DNA of 64,000 nt from Pseudomonas bubulae (GCF_037023725.1 NZ_CP146077.1:1959001-2023000), one strand, 5' to 3'. Counted from the first letter of the stretch, positions 9,136 to 17,422 are shown. The notes: generated by a model not told the origin, from the letters alone. Numbers and translations: made by a program.

Positions 9136-9151
9136 TGGCACAAGTTCTGCT
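9136..9151 (+). promoter_or_regulatory. Sigma-54 (-24/-12) promoter of kgtP
   Basis: TGGCACA (9136-9142), four bases, then CTGC (9147-9150) place GG and GC exactly 12 bases apart as RpoN promoters require. The -24 half is a near-perfect match and the -12 half has C for the first T. Transcription would start near 9162, leaving a leader of about 50 bases. Confidence 0.75.
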
Positions 9152-9213
9152 ATAGCCCAGCAAGCTCGCGTTTTGACGCGCTATAAAAAAACAATGAAAG
9201 AAGGATCCATTCA

Positions 9214-10536
9214 ATGGATAACTCCAGCACCCTGCCTGCCGGGGCCGTGTCTGCGGCGCCTAAAGAAAAGACCACCTCCAGCCGTATCAAATCGATTTTC
9301 AGCGGTTCCGTCGGCAATATGGTCGAGTGGTACGACTGGTACGTTTACGCCGCGTTTTCGCTGTACTTCGCCAAGGCCTTCTTCCCCAAGGGCGACACCA
9401 CCGCACAACTGCTCAACACCGCCGCGATCTTCGCCGTGGGCTTTTTGATGCGCCCGATCGGCGGCTGGCTAATGGGCCTGTACGCGGATCGCAAAGGCCG
9501 CAAGGCCGCGCTGATGGCTTCGGTCCTGTTGATGTGCTTCGGTTCGCTGGTAATTGCCCTGTCGCCGGGATACGAAACCATCGGCGTGTGGGCGCCTGTC
9601 CTGCTGGTCTTCGCCCGCTTGCTGCAGGGCCTGTCGGTGGGTGGCGAATACGGTACCTCGGCCACTTACCTGAGTGAAATGGCGACCAAGGAACGTCGCG
9701 GTTTCTTCTCGAGCTTCCAGTATGTAACCCTGATCTCGGGGCAGCTTATCGCTTTGGGCGTGCTGATCGTGCTGCAACAGACCCTCACCGAAGAGCAACT
9801 GTACAGCTGGGGCTGGCGCGTACCGTTCGTGATCGGCGCCCTGTGTGCCGTGGTCGCGCTGTATCTGCGTCGAGGCATGGAAGAAACCGAGTCGTTCAAA
9901 AAAACCAGGGTCAAGCCTAAAGAAAGCGCCATGCGCACCCTGCTGCGCCACCCCAAAGAGCTGATGACCGTAGTTGGCCTGACCATGGGCGGCACGCTGG
10001 CGTTCTACACCTACACCACCTATATGCAGAAGTACCTGGTGAACACGGTGGGCATGAGCATCTCGGATTCCACCACCATCTCGGCCGCCACGCTGTTTCT
10101 GTTCATGTGCATTCAGCCGCTGGTGGGCGCGCTTTCCGACAAGATCGGCCGTCGTCCGATCCTGATCGCCTTCGGTGTACTGGGTACCCTGTTTACCGTA
10201 CCGATCCTGACCACTCTGCACACCATTACCACCTGGTGGGGTGCGTTCTTCCTGATCATGGCCGCGCTGATTATTGTCAGTGGCTACACCTCGATCAACG
10301 CCGTGGTGAAAGCGGAACTGTTTCCCACGGAAATTCGCGCACTGGGTGTTGGTTTGCCTTACGCACTGACCGTGTCGATCTTCGGCGGTACAGCTGAATA
10401 TATCGCTCTGTGGTTCAAGAGTGCAGGTATGGAAACCGGTTACTACTGGTACGTGACAGCTTGTATTGCCTGCTCGCTGGCGGTGTACGCCACCATGAAA
10501 GACACCCGCAAGCACTCGCGCATCGAGACTGACTGA
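9214..10536 (+). CDS. kgtP: Alpha-ketoglutarate/dicarboxylate permease (MFS, MHS family)
   Basis: The protein has 440 residues, the normal length for the metabolite:H+ symporter family, with twelve predicted membrane helices. It shares many identical stretches with E. coli KgtP, such as FLMRPIGGWL, MCFGSLVIA and QGLSVGGEYGTSATY. The MFS loop motif is GLYADRKGRK. It should import alpha-ketoglutarate with protons across the inner membrane; P. aeruginosa PcaT/PA5530 is the closest named relative I recall. ATG at 9214 follows AAGGA. A sigma-54 promoter and paired operator-like palindromes precede it. Confidence 0.9.
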   Translation: MDNSSTLPAGAVSAAPKEKTTSSRIKSIFSGSVGNMVEWYDWYVYAAFSLYFAKAFFPKGDTTAQLLNTAAIFAVGFLMRPIGGWLMGLYADRKGRKAALMASVLLMCFGSLVIALSPGYETIGVWAPVLLVFARLLQGLSVGGEYGTSATYLSEMATKERRGFFSSFQYVTLISGQLIALGVLIVLQQTLTEEQLYSWGWRVPFVIGALCAVVALYLRRGMEETESFKKTRVKPKESAMRTLLRHPKELMTVVGLTMGGTLAFYTYTTYMQKYLVNTVGMSISDSTTISAATLFLFMCIQPLVGALSDKIGRRPILIAFGVLGTLFTVPILTTLHTITTWWGAFFLIMAALIIVSGYTSINAVVKAELFPTEIRALGVGLPYALTVSIFGGTAEYIALWFKSAGMETGYYWYVTACIACSLAVYATMKDTRKHSRIETD

Positions 10537-10552
10537 TCGCGCAGTAACACTC

Positions 10553-10603
10553 GTGGGAGCGAGCCTGCTCGCGAATAAACTTCGCGAGCAGGCTCGCTCC
10601 CAC
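10553..10603. repeat. REP palindrome
   Basis: GTGGGAGCGAGCCTGCTCGCGAA and its exact complement flank a five-base loop. It lies between two convergent genes (kgtP and the membrane protein at 10619) and may serve as a shared transcript end. It is one of several REP copies in the window. Confidence 0.9.
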
Positions 10604-10618
10604 CATACCGGTTTACGG

Positions 10619-11374
10619 TCAGGACAGCTCAGCCACCCCAGGCTGGGTTTGTTTGTTTTTCAGATACGCCGCCCCGGCGATCATGGCCACCAATATCCCC
10701 GCCAATACCAGCGAAGAGCCGATGGTGCCGAAGTCCAGCCCACCCTTGTCCAGGGGTTTGGTCAGAAAGTCGCCCAGGGTTGCGCCAAACGGGCGTGTCA
10801 GCACGAATGCGATCCAGAACAGCAGCACCGACGAAATTTTGCTGAAGTAACGTGCCAGTACCACGACCCCGATGGTCGCCCCGATAAACAGTGCGCCGCC
10901 AGCAAAGCCCAGCCCCGAATCATCCGCCAGGTAGTCACCCAAGGCGGTTCCCAGGGTGTTGGAGAACAGAATCGCCATCCAGTAGAACATCTCGCCACGC
11001 CGGCTCTGCACCTGGCTGACATTGAGTGACTCGCCGCTCCATTTCCATAACGCGAATATCGCGATCAGCATCGACACCAGAATCAGCGAGCCAGTGGCAT
11101 AGCCCAGGCCCAGCGTGCGATCCATAAAGTCCGACAGGGTGGTGCCGGCCGTGCTGGTGGACAGAATAACCAGCCAATACAGCACGGGGTTGTAGGTTTT
11201 GGAGAACAGCTGAGTCAATAAGGTCAGCACGAACACGCTGATCAGGATCATCGAGCTGATGGCATAGCCCACATTGAGAGTCATCGACAGCAAGTCGCCG
11301 GCGGTTTCGCCCAAGGTTGTGGCGCAAATTTTCATCACCCAAAACGCCAGGGTGATCTGAGGAAGTTTGTTCAT
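10619..11374 (-). CDS. COG4705-type membrane protein built of four repeats
   Basis: The 251-residue protein has about eight membrane segments. Four times it shows a segment with Thr-x-Leu-Gly/Ser-Asp/Glu at a membrane face: TTLGETAGDLLS, TTLSDFMDRTLGLG, TALGDYLADDSGLG and ATLGDFLTKPLDKG. Each is followed by a hydrophobic hairpin. The acidic residue repeated in every unit suggests a pore or metal site formed by the four units; that is inference. The function is unknown. The gene is alone and ends against the REP element shared with kgtP. Confidence 0.85.
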   Translation of the reverse strand: MNKLPQITLAFWVMKICATTLGETAGDLLSMTLNVGYAISSMILISVFVLTLLTQLFSKTYNPVLYWLVILSTSTAGTTLSDFMDRTLGLGYATGSLILVSMLIAIFALWKWSGESLNVSQVQSRRGEMFYWMAILFSNTLGTALGDYLADDSGLGFAGGALFIGATIGVVVLARYFSKISSVLLFWIAFVLTRPFGATLGDFLTKPLDKGGLDFGTIGSSLVLAGILVAMIAGAAYLKNKQTQPGVAELS

Positions 11375-11753
11375 TCGGTCAAAGCTCCAGTTTTCGAGGG
11401 GTGCAAAGCCGTTTTGATATCGGCTTTTTTGCCGGCTGAAGACTGGTGCTCGCGCAGCAAAAAATGGGTAATGGACTGATGAAAGCCTGTCTGTGAGTGC
11501 GATTTATTTGAATTAATAGTCAGTTAATTCTGTTAGCCCACTATCAATCTCAGCAACACCTCTATGGCCGGCAGAACATGTGTGCCGCCCCACAGGGAGC
11601 CGGACAGCGTCAGAAGCCTGGCTTTGCGTCGGCGTACACATCGAATTAATCGATTCTTTAGCGCTATTTTTTGCGCTTTTTAATCGAATTAATCGGCGTA
11701 GTCTTAAACCCATACCCACTGAACACCCCAAACACGAAACAAGGAGCTTTATC
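11375..11753. other. 379-bp intergenic region with 12-bp direct repeats
   Basis: No gene is seen. The right part is AT-rich. TCGAATTAATCG occurs at 11641-11652 and again at 11684-11695. Between them AGCGC (11660-11664) and GCGCT (11673-11677) can pair, followed by a short T run. This lies just before the secreted repeat protein and probably contains its promoter and a control site; no sigma-70 boxes are clear. Confidence 0.5.
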
Positions 11754-12050
11754 ATGAAAACCAAACTTATCCTCGCTGCTGCTTTTTCTGCCCTGGCCTT
11801 CAACGCTTTTGCCGCCGATGGTTTCGATAAAACCCATTCGTCGAGCTTTGCTGAAGATGGCTACAGCCGTACAGGTTCTGCTGCAGTTGCTGCTGACGGT
11901 TATGACCGCACAGGTTCGGCTACGTTTGCAGAGGACGGCTACGACAAAACCGGCTCGGCCATCTTTGCAGAAGACGGTTTCAGCCGTACCAAATCGGACA
12001 CCTTCGCTGCTGATGGCTACGATCGCACTCACGGCGCCCATTTCAGCTAA
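11754..12050 (+). CDS. Secreted protein of six tandem 13-residue repeats, unknown function
   Basis: The 98-residue protein starts at ATG 11754 after AAGGAG. Residues 1-20 are a clean Sec signal ending AFA before ADG. The whole mature part is six units of about 13 residues following A-[AE]-D-G-[YF]-[DS]-[RK]-T-[GHK]-[SG]-x-x-[FV], for example AEDGYDKTGSAIF and AADGYDRTGSATF. Asp, Gly, aromatic, basic and Thr positions are almost fixed, while the third and second last positions vary. The regular pattern suggests a beta-solenoid, a surface- or metal-binding peptide, or a self-assembling polymer; none of these is shown. I recall similar repetitive small proteins in pseudomonads but no assigned function. 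It is monocistronic, with its own terminator. Confidence 0.85.
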   Translation: MKTKLILAAAFSALAFNAFAADGFDKTHSSSFAEDGYSRTGSAAVAADGYDRTGSATFAEDGYDKTGSAIFAEDGFSRTKSDTFAADGYDRTHGAHFS

Positions 12051-12069
12051 CACCTGAACCAGGCACTCC

Positions 12070-12090
12070 AGCCCGGCCTTGGCCGGGCTT
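12070..12090 (+). terminator. Terminator after the repeat-protein gene
   Basis: AGCCCGGCC (12070-12078) and GGCCGGGCT (12081-12089) form a strong GC stem 20 bases after the stop codon. A T run follows eight bases later (TTTTT at 12096-12100). Confidence 0.75.
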
Positions 12091-12238
12091 AGTCGTTTTT
12101 GGGGGTAAGACAGTGGAGATCCAATCCTTAGCAGCCTCGTTCCTACGGCAGTTGCTACAAAACCTCGCAAGCTTTTGTAATCCCGGCAAATGCCTTGCAC
12201 TATAGGCCCTCTATCTCAGCCGTTTGCGGACACTTCCC

Positions 12239-12859
12239 ATGCATGACGATATCCATTTCTATGAACCTTCCCAGGGCCACGGCCTGCCCCATGATCCGTT
12301 CAATGCCATAGTCGGCCCGCGACCTATCGGCTGGATTTCGTCACAGGATGCCCAGGGCCGTCTGAACCTTGCGCCTTACAGTTTTTTCAACGCGTTCAAC
12401 TACATCCCGCCGATCATCGGGTTTTGCAGTGTGGGCCGCAAAGACAGTCTCAATAACATTGAACAAACCGGCGAGTTTGTCTGGAACCTCGCCACCCGGC
12501 CGCTGGCCGAAGCCATGAACCAGAGCTGTGCCATGGTTGGGCCCGAGGTCAATGAGTTCGAGCTGGCCGGGCTGAGCACCGTACCGTCACGGGTGATCAG
12601 CGTGCCACGGGTGGCCGAGACGCCGGTGACGTTCGAATGCAAGGTCACCCAGATCATTCAGTTGCAACGGGCAGACAAGGAGCTGGTGCCGAGCTGGCTG
12701 ATTCTGGGGGAGGTGGTGGCGGTGCATATTGCCAGGCACCTGCTCAAGGACGGGATTTACGATACCGCGGCCGCCGAACCGATCCTGCGTGGTGGCGGCC
12801 CGGCGGACTACTTCCAGCTGGGCCCTGAAGCACTGTTCAAAATGCATCGCCCACGCTGA
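12239..12859 (+). CDS. Flavin reductase-like FMN-binding protein
   Basis: The 206-residue protein starts at ATG 12239. It has the split-barrel flavin reductase fold: ARP-type segment VGPRPIGWISSQDAQG, then NLAPYSFFNAFNYIPPIIGF, which binds FMN phosphate in relatives. This family supplies reduced flavin or acts directly on small substrates; the partner is unknown. The stop codon directly abuts the convergent gene at 12860, with no spacer. Confidence 0.88.
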   Translation: MHDDIHFYEPSQGHGLPHDPFNAIVGPRPIGWISSQDAQGRLNLAPYSFFNAFNYIPPIIGFCSVGRKDSLNNIEQTGEFVWNLATRPLAEAMNQSCAMVGPEVNEFELAGLSTVPSRVISVPRVAETPVTFECKVTQIIQLQRADKELVPSWLILGEVVAVHIARHLLKDGIYDTAAAEPILRGGGPADYFQLGPEALFKMHRPR

Positions 12860-13093
12860 TTACCAAACCAGTTCGGCGTCATCAGTGACGCCTTGCAGGG
12901 CTTCAAGTTGCTCGGCCGCGGCGGCATCGGCGGCGGTCGCAGTCTTGAAGGTGTGCTCGGTGAGAATTTTGTGAAAGCGCGGCGCTCCACCTTCGTACAA
13001 GGCTTTGACCGCAATCGCTGCGTGATAAACGCCGGGCTCAACCGGAACTACAGCTGATACCGCTTCAAACTGTGCAAATTCTTTACGCGCCAT
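12860..13093 (-). CDS. Small hypothetical protein (77 aa)
   Basis: The 77-residue product opens MARKEFAQFEAVSAVVPVEP, is rich in Ala and Glu, and shows no membrane segment or known motif. A GGAG-type site lies at good distance before the ATG. Its stop codon touches the stop of the flavin reductase gene. Codon use looks like that of its neighbours. I think it is a real gene on those grounds, with no function recognised. Confidence 0.65.
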   Translation of the reverse strand: MARKEFAQFEAVSAVVPVEPGVYHAAIAVKALYEGGAPRFHKILTEHTFKTATAADAAAAEQLEALQGVTDDAELVW

Positions 13094-13127
13094 GCTTCAA
13101 CTCCCGGCCTATGGAAAAACCGGCATT

Positions 13128-13442
13128 CTACCTGTTCAGCCCGCCCACATCGCTGAAGGTCTGAAAATCGAGACTGTCCACCACTTGCTGGTGCACCAGC
13201 GCGCCGTATATTTCCATAAGCGATGAATTGAAATACGCGAGCATCGAGGGTTCATCCTGCCAGTAGCCCGCCACCTGCCACAGCTGCGGGTCGTTATCAC
13301 AATGCTGCAAGGCAAAGTGCAGGCAGCCGGGGGTCTGGAGCGTCGGTTCGATCAACTGGCTCAGGCAAGCCTCGACCCGGGCCGAACACCCTGCGCGGGC
13401 GCGAACCAGTGTCAAATGACTGACGGCATTAAGCTGGGGCAT
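13128..13442 (-). CDS. Antibiotic biosynthesis monooxygenase (ABM) domain protein
   Basis: The 104-residue protein is one ABM/quinol-monooxygenase-type alpha-beta barrel, with the pattern LTLVRARAG..., CLHFALQHCDNDPQLW and a C-terminal aromatic helix. ATG at 13442 follows GGAGG, so a longer reading to 13484 is not needed. Such proteins oxidise quinols or other phenolics without cofactor, or serve as small stress proteins. It is transcribed away from the AraC regulator at 13762, which may control it. Confidence 0.82.
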   Translation of the reverse strand: MPQLNAVSHLTLVRARAGCSARVEACLSQLIEPTLQTPGCLHFALQHCDNDPQLWQVAGYWQDEPSMLAYFNSSLMEIYGALVHQQVVDSLDFQTFSDVGGLNR

Positions 13443-13761
13443 GCAGGCCTCCACAAAGCAAAGTGGTGTTGGGGGGAGGTTCAAAGCTTAGGGGCCGGCC
13501 CCTGTACGCCGTTAGTCGATTCCTGCCCCAGGCTTGCACGATTCTGCAAAAGCGCACCGAACCGCTGCCTCATGGCATCATCGGGCAAAGGGCCAGTTCA
13601 TCAGGGTTTCGAGCAAGGTCAAGCGTCTGTAACGGCTTGGGCAGGCCTGTTCCTTCAGGCAATGACAGGATCAGGCAAGACAACGACAGAAATCAGCTAC
13701 CCCTTGGCCTTGCACAAACTTAAGCTGTGCCTGCCCTGTTGCTTTGATGAGGATGCAACCC
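13443..13761. other. Divergent control region, no gene
   Basis: This 319-base gap separates the ABM gene from the AraC gene. I see no coding frame with a ribosome site and no clear hairpin. It should hold both promoters. Confidence 0.5.
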
Positions 13762-14691
13762 ATGTCACTGCTGGAACCGCCGCGACCCGCGCTCGAGCCC
13801 GCGCTTGAAAAACAGCGCGTGGAACTGGCTGACCTGATTTTTCGCCATGCCCCGCAAGACGGTTCGTTCACCACCGGTGTCGACGCGCTGTTTGTGTCGC
13901 GCCACAGTCATCCCAGCGATTTCGCTCCCAGCCTGCCAAAACCCGCGCTGTGCATCATGGCCCAGGGGCGCAAGGAGGTGCGTCTGGCGGACGAGTACTT
14001 TGCCTACGACCCGCTCAATTATCTGGTGGTGTCCGTGTCGATGCCGATCAGTGGCCGGGTGCTGGAAATCTCCCCCGAACACCCGGTACTGGCCTTGCGT
14101 CTGGATATCGATCCGGTGGAAATCACCACGTTGATCAGCGATGCCGGCCCCCTGGGCGTGCCGTCGCGACCCACCGGGCGCGGGCTGTATGTTGAGCCTA
14201 TAGACCAGCCAATGCTCGACGCAGTCTTGCGTCTGACACGTCTGCTCGACACACCCAAAGACATTGCCATGCTGGCGCCATTGATTCGCCGTGAGATTCT
14301 GTATCGGTTGTTGCGCAGCCCCCAGGGCTATCGCTTGTATGAAATCGCCAGCCAGAACAGCCAGAACCATCGCGTCAGCCGAGCTATTTCCTGGCTTAAC
14401 GGCAACTTTGAGCAGCCGCTTCGTATCGACAGCCTGGCGCGCGAAGCCAATCTCAGCGTGTCGACCTTGCACCACAGGTTCAAGGCCATGACCGCCATGA
14501 GCCCGTTGCAGTACCAAAAGCAGCTGCGTCTCAACGAAGCCCGGCGACTGATGCTCAGCGAGGGGCTCGATGCCTCGGCGGCGGGTTACCGTGTGGGTTA
14601 CGAAAGCCCGTCGCAGTTCAGCCGCGAGTACAGCCGCCAGTTTGGCGCGCCCCCGGTTCGAGACCTGGCGCGCCTGCGCATGAGCCTATAG
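13762..14691 (+). CDS. AraC-family transcriptional regulator
   Basis: The protein has 309 residues from ATG 13762, preferred over ATG 13747 and TTG 13744 because GAGG at 13749-13752 is then well spaced. An N-terminal AraC_N cupin-like domain (about 25-180) precedes two helix-turn-helix motifs (about 210-305: LRIDSLAREANLSVSTLHHR and then ASAAGYRVGYESPSQFSREY). The ligand is unknown. Its last six bases overlap the end of the convergent decarboxylase gene. The likely target is the divergent ABM gene or itself. Confidence 0.88.
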   Translation: MSLLEPPRPALEPALEKQRVELADLIFRHAPQDGSFTTGVDALFVSRHSHPSDFAPSLPKPALCIMAQGRKEVRLADEYFAYDPLNYLVVSVSMPISGRVLEISPEHPVLALRLDIDPVEITTLISDAGPLGVPSRPTGRGLYVEPIDQPMLDAVLRLTRLLDTPKDIAMLAPLIRREILYRLLRSPQGYRLYEIASQNSQNHRVSRAISWLNGNFEQPLRIDSLAREANLSVSTLHHRFKAMTAMSPLQYQKQLRLNEARRLMLSEGLDASAAGYRVGYESPSQFSREYSRQFGAPPVRDLARLRMSL

Positions 14692-16317
14692 CGCCAGCAA
14701 TTCTTGCCAGCGCGCCTCGTCGATTTCAATCACGCTTGGCCCCAGGCGGTCGGCGGCACTGGCCAGGGCGGCGCGCAATTGCGCCTCGCCCTCGACCACC
14801 TGCGCGGCGCAGCCCAGCGCCTTGGCCACAGCGATAAAGTCCGGGGTGTAGATATCGACCCCCACGGGTTCGATGGCGCGATTGAGCATGTATTTTTTGA
14901 TCTCACCATAGCCCTGGTTATTCCACAGCAGTACGATGATCGGGGTTTGCGCTTCCACTGCGCTGGCCAGTTCGGCGAGGGTAAATTGCAGTCCGCCATC
15001 ACCTATCAGGCACAGCACCGGGCCACCCGTTTTGCCATTGGCCCGCCGCCCCAGCCAGGCCCCCACTGCCGCGGGCAGGGCGTAGCCGAGGGTGCCGTAG
15101 CCGGTCGAGGAGTTAAACCAGCGCCGTGGCTGCTCGGGGTTAAACGTCAGGTTGCCGGTGTACACCGGCTGAGTCGAATCGCCGACGCACACGGCATCCG
15201 GTAGAACATCGAAAACCGCCTGCAAAAAACGCGTCTGGGCGCGGGTCGGGGCATCCCATTCGGTGGCCAACTGCGTCTGCAGACGGCTGACCCGCACAGC
15301 GCCCCACTGCGGATCCCGTGCTGGCAACTGCGCAAGACTTGCCACTAATGCCTCGCTCGCCAGGTTGGCATCGGCCACCAGCGCCAGGGTCGGCGGGTAA
15401 TTGCGTACGGTCTGGTCCGGGTCGATATCAATACGCAGCAACGCGCCCGGGATCTCGAAGCCGCCAGCAAAAGTCACATCGTAATCGGTCTCGGCCAACT
15501 CGGTGCCGATCGCCAGCACCACATCCGCTTCGGCCACCAGCGCGCGGGTGGCGACCAGGGTTTGGGTCGAGCCGATCAACAGCGGGTGAGAGGAGGGCAG
15601 TATGCCCTTGGCGTTGATGGTCAGGGCCACCGGCGCGCCCAGTCGCTCGGCCAGTTGCAACAGGGCTGGCGCTGCATCGATGGCGCCGCCACCCGCCAGA
15701 ATCAGCGGGTGTTTGGCCTGGGCCAGAAGCTGGCCCATCTGTTCAATGGCAGCAGGCGCGGCGCCGGGGCGGGCAATGCTCACCGGTTGGCTGGCGAGCA
15801 GGGCGTCGGCATTCTCCACCAGCACGTCCAGAGGTATTTCAATATGCACCGGCCGCGGTCGGCCGGCCTGAAACAGGGCAAAGGCCCGGGCCAGTACGCC
15901 TGGTAGTTCCGTCGCCGACATCAGCGTATGGGAAAACGCCGCCACCCCGGCCACCAGCGCGCTCTGGTTCGGTAGCTCGTGCAGCTTGCCGCGCCCGCCG
16001 CCCAGTTGGCTGCGCGACTGCACACTGGAAATCACCAGCATCGGGATCGAGTCGCCATAGGCCTGGCCCATTGCGGTGGTGATATTGGTCATTCCCGGCC
16101 CGGTGATGATAAAACACACCCCCGGTTTGCCGCTGGTGCGTGCATAGCCGTCGGCCATAAAGCCAGCACCCTGCTCATGACGCGGGGTGATGTGGTTGAT
16201 CGTCGAACCGGCCAGCCCTCGATACAGCTCAACGGTATGCACTCCCGGAATGCCGAACACCTGTTCGACCCCGTACGCCTCCAGCAACTTGACCAATACT
16301 TCGCCGCACGTCGCCAT
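14686..16317 (-). CDS. Thiamine-diphosphate-dependent decarboxylase, AruI-like
   Basis: The 543-residue protein starts at ATG 16317 after AAGGAACAG. It has the three-domain architecture of acetolactate-synthase-type enzymes: the N-terminal catalytic Glu in TPRHEQGAGFMADGYAR, the middle domain, and the ThDP/Mg site GDGGLQF...WNNQGYGEIK. The closest named relative I recall is AruI, which decarboxylates 5-guanidino-2-oxopentanoate (2-ketoarginine) in the arginine transaminase pathway. The aminotransferase AruH is not beside it, so the substrate is only a suggestion. A LysR gene diverges from it and probably regulates it. Confidence 0.82.
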   Translation of the reverse strand: MATCGEVLVKLLEAYGVEQVFGIPGVHTVELYRGLAGSTINHITPRHEQGAGFMADGYARTSGKPGVCFIITGPGMTNITTAMGQAYGDSIPMLVISSVQSRSQLGGGRGKLHELPNQSALVAGVAAFSHTLMSATELPGVLARAFALFQAGRPRPVHIEIPLDVLVENADALLASQPVSIARPGAAPAAIEQMGQLLAQAKHPLILAGGGAIDAAPALLQLAERLGAPVALTINAKGILPSSHPLLIGSTQTLVATRALVAEADVVLAIGTELAETDYDVTFAGGFEIPGALLRIDIDPDQTVRNYPPTLALVADANLASEALVASLAQLPARDPQWGAVRVSRLQTQLATEWDAPTRAQTRFLQAVFDVLPDAVCVGDSTQPVYTGNLTFNPEQPRRWFNSSTGYGTLGYALPAAVGAWLGRRANGKTGGPVLCLIGDGGLQFTLAELASAVEAQTPIIVLLWNNQGYGEIKKYMLNRAIEPVGVDIYTPDFIAVAKALGCAAQVVEGEAQLRAALASAADRLGPSVIEIDEARWQELLAL

Positions 16318-16428
16318 GTGTCCTGTTCCTTTTTTGTTCTGGAAAAGACCATTGAAACGGCCGGCTGTGGTACGCACAACGCAAACGTGCTCATACTAGC
16401 CATGTCCTGGACTCATGGCTGACCATTG

Positions 16429-17313
16429 ATGAAACGCCTTCCACCACTTCCTGCGCTGCATACGTTTTTGATCACGGCCCAGTGCTGCAACTTCACCCGT
16501 GCCGGCGAACAGTTGCATATCACCCAAGGGGCGGTGAGCCGACAAATTGCCGGGCTGGAAGAGCATCTGGGTTACCCGCTGTTCCACCGCCAGGCCCGTG
16601 GCCTGAGCCTGACCGAGCAGGGCCAGGCGCTGTACCCGCGTATCGAACAGGTATTCGACCTGATTGGCGAGGCCGTGGAATACGCCAGCATTCGCCGTAC
16701 CCCGCTGCAGATCAAGGCACCCACCTGCATGCTGCGCTGGCTGCTACCCAAATTGCTGCATTGGCAAACATTGCGCCCGGATGTGCCGGTGGAACTGACC
16801 AGTAGTGTGCAGCACGGTGTGGATTTTCGCCGTGAGGCGTTTGATGCGGCAGTGGTGTACAGCCCGCAGCCAGGGCCCAAGCGACAGGGCAGGCACCTGT
16901 TTGACGAACAACTGACCCCGGTGTGTGCCCCGCAGCTGCTGGAGGGTCGCGATGCCATCAACCAGCTGGGCGATCTGACGCAGCACACCCTGCTACATCC
17001 CAGCCGAGACCAGCAGGACTGGACCCAGTGGCTGAATGCGGCGGGGGGCGAGGTGTCGGCGATCCGCAAGAGCCAGTACTTCGACACCCTGGACCTGGCC
17101 ATGACCGTTGCCGCCCAGGGCAACGGTGTTGCGATAGGCGACTGGTCATTGATTGGCGACGACCTCAAGGCAGGCCGACTGGCCATGCCTTTCGATTTCA
17201 AAGTGCATACCGGCGCCGCCTACCTGCTGGTGTGCTCACCACGCCACGAGGCGTCGGCGCCGTTGCGCGAGTTGCTGGACTGGCTGGTGGAGCAGACGCG
17301 CTGCACGGATTAA
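16429..17313 (+). CDS. LysR-family regulator, GcvA-like
   Basis: The 294-residue protein starts at ATG 16429. The winged helix (NFTRAGEQLHITQGAVSRQI) is followed by an effector domain with the APTCMLRWLLPKL pattern of the GcvA/AmpR subgroup. The gene is divergent from the AruI-like decarboxylase with a 111-base gap, the typical arrangement for a LysR regulator of the neighbouring enzyme. The inducer would then be the 2-oxo acid substrate or a precursor; that is inference. Confidence 0.88.
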   Translation: MKRLPPLPALHTFLITAQCCNFTRAGEQLHITQGAVSRQIAGLEEHLGYPLFHRQARGLSLTEQGQALYPRIEQVFDLIGEAVEYASIRRTPLQIKAPTCMLRWLLPKLLHWQTLRPDVPVELTSSVQHGVDFRREAFDAAVVYSPQPGPKRQGRHLFDEQLTPVCAPQLLEGRDAINQLGDLTQHTLLHPSRDQQDWTQWLNAAGGEVSAIRKSQYFDTLDLAMTVAAQGNGVAIGDWSLIGDDLKAGRLAMPFDFKVHTGAAYLLVCSPRHEASAPLRELLDWLVEQTRCTD

Positions 17314-17388
17314 CCCTGTATCGATACAGCCCATTCTCCTGGTGCGGAAAAAATCGCTGTAACAGTTTAAAGGGGGTATTTCTTGAGT

Positions 17389-17422
17389 AAATGGGGTAAA
17401 AACAGTCAATAAAGCCCCATTT
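17389..17422. promoter_or_regulatory. Inverted repeat before the fic gene, candidate operator
   Basis: AAATGGGG (17389-17396) and CCCCATTT (17415-17422) form an 8-bp inverted repeat with an 18-base spacer, in an AT-rich stretch 33 bases before the Fic start codon. GGGGTA also occurs at 17374 and 17393, and TACCC occurs at 17436. The Fic protein has a C-terminal winged helix, so autoregulation is plausible but unproven. Confidence 0.45.
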
